From positions 1-5,840 of the forward strand of contig DAOWHI010000178.1 in assembly GCA_030641505.1 (NCBI GenBank): a stretch of DNA of 5,840 bases, given 5' to 3'. Source of the stretch: Gemmatimonadota bacterium (lineage in GTDB: Bacteria; Gemmatimonadota; Gemmatimonadetes; JACCXV01; JAHWKZ01). Below, in pieces: positions 5,193-5,840 of this stretch. The position numbers were made by a program, and so were the translations under genes. Numbering within the stretch: the stretch's first letter is position 1; the number at the start of each line of letters is the position of its first letter. Below the pieces are notes generated by a model. It was not told where the DNA came from and did no database searches. It saw only the letters and a program-made list of their open reading frames with translations.

Positions 5193-5840
5193 CTAGTCCG
5201 CCACCTTCCAGACCGTGTCCAGCACCGTCCCGTCCACCCACTTCACGACGGCAACCGGCTCATCGGTGAGCACTGGTTTCTGCGGCGGGCCTCCCACGAT
5301 TCCCTCCACCTCGGCCTTGATCTCTTCGATCGAGCGCACGGGAAGGTCCGAGCCCGTGACGCGCTTCAGAAGGTCTTGACGGCGCGGGTTGATGGCAACG
5401 CCACGCTCCGTCACGATGACATCGATCAACTCGCTCGGACCCGTCACGGTCGCGACCTCATCGACGATGATGGGAATGCGGTCGCGGAAGGATGGAATCG
5501 CGAGGATCGTGCACCCTGCAAACAGGCAGTTCTGCCAGCCGCCGATCCCGTGCAGTAGTACGCCATCGGAATGGGTGACGACGTTGGCATTGAAGCTCAC
5601 ATCCACTTCAGTGGCCCCGAGAACCGTGGCGTCCACCAGTGAGGCGAAGTTGCCCTTGCCGTGGTAGTTGTAGGACGTGAACGGTGACGTCGCCACGTGT
5701 CGCGGATCAGACGCGATCGACTCGACACCGGCCAGGTCGAACGTCTGGCCGTCGAGGATGTAGTCGGTCAGCTCGTCGTCGAGCAGATCGACCAAGTACT
5801 GGGTCGAGCCACCGCGTACGAACCGTGCCCTCACCCCAGC
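5193..5840 (-). CDS. citF: Citrate lyase alpha subunit / citrate CoA-transferase (C-terminal part)
   Basis: The alpha subunit of citrate lyase swaps acetate for citrate on the acyl-carrier subunit, forming citryl-ACP for cleavage by the beta subunit (CitE) to oxaloacetate and acetyl-ACP. The last 215 residues are present, against about 510 in E. coli CitF. An internal GTG at 5834 is not a credible start, because the homologous sequence continues upstream. Family landmarks are PRH (46-48 of the visible part), FNANVVTHSDG (83-93), DRIPIIVDEV (120-129) and VTERGVAINPRR (143-154), ending in the usual short strand before TAG at 5195-5193. The segment after SDG reads GIGGWQNCLFAG, unlike the GGHCDTA type I recall for E. 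coli. The gene is on the same strand as the trp operon but is separated by its own promoter and has no obvious functional link. Other cit genes would lie upstream, outside the window. Confidence 0.87.
   Translation of the reverse strand, partial: AGVRARFVRGGSTQYLVDLLDDELTDYILDGQTFDLAGVESIASDPRHVATSPFTSYNYHGKGNFASLVDATVLGATEVDVSFNANVVTHSDGVLLHGIGGWQNCLFAGCTILAIPSFRDRIPIIVDEVATVTGPSELIDVIVTERGVAINPRRQDLLKRVTGSDLPVRSIEEIKAEVEGIVGGPPQKPVLTDEPVAVVKWVDGTVLDTVWKVAD

Noticed and set aside
4489..5196. Plus-strand open frame of 235 codons opposite aroF and the leader region
   Set aside because: It crosses the DAHP synthase coding region, terminator, leader peptide and promoter on the other strand, and its composition is that of a shadow frame.
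5029..5241. Minus-strand 70-codon frame spanning the citF end and the leader
   Set aside because: It overlaps citF, starts upstream of the predicted promoter and lacks the tandem Trp codons, which lie in a different frame (5099-5037).

Overview
The window is a high-GC bacterial segment (low to mid 60s % GC by eye) with every recognisable gene on the minus strand. Read 5'->3' on that strand it runs: the 3' part of citF (citrate lyase alpha subunit), a sigma70-type promoter, a transcribed leader with a short peptide rich in Trp codons and an intrinsic terminator, then aroF (class I-beta DAHP synthase), trpE, trpG, trpD and the 5' part of trpC, which runs off the window at position 1.

The operon brings the first step of the shikimate pathway (DAHP synthase) together with the Trp branch from chorismate: anthranilate synthase (TrpE + TrpG), anthranilate phosphoribosyltransferase (TrpD) and indole-3-glycerol-phosphate synthase (TrpC). 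All five genes overlap their neighbours by 4 to 19 nt, and trpG, trpD and trpC appear to use GTG starts, so translational coupling is likely. No gene-free gap exists inside the operon. The only intergenic stretch, about 250 nt between citF and aroF, is fully explained by a promoter and a transcription attenuator.

The most interesting object is this attenuator. A 20-residue leader peptide (or 34 residues from an in-frame upstream ATG) carries Trp-Trp-Phe-Trp. Downstream, three alternating segments (GGCGGGTT, AGCCCGCC, GGCGGGCT) can form either an antiterminator or a GC-rich terminator with a U-tract. A fourth segment (AACCCGCC), upstream of the Trp codons, can sequester the first. This is ribosome-mediated Trp attenuation placed in front of DAHP synthase, so Trp starvation should open both aromatic entry and the Trp branch.

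The Trp enzymes closely resemble the enteric/proteobacterial type (from remembered E. coli sequences), but trpG and trpD are separate rather than fused, and the operon starts with aroF. The host cannot be fixed from this window: a high-GC proteobacterium, or an actinobacterium carrying an enteric-type trp operon, would both fit. I see no mobile element, CRISPR array, tRNA or rRNA, and no novel multi-gene system beyond the attenuator arrangement.
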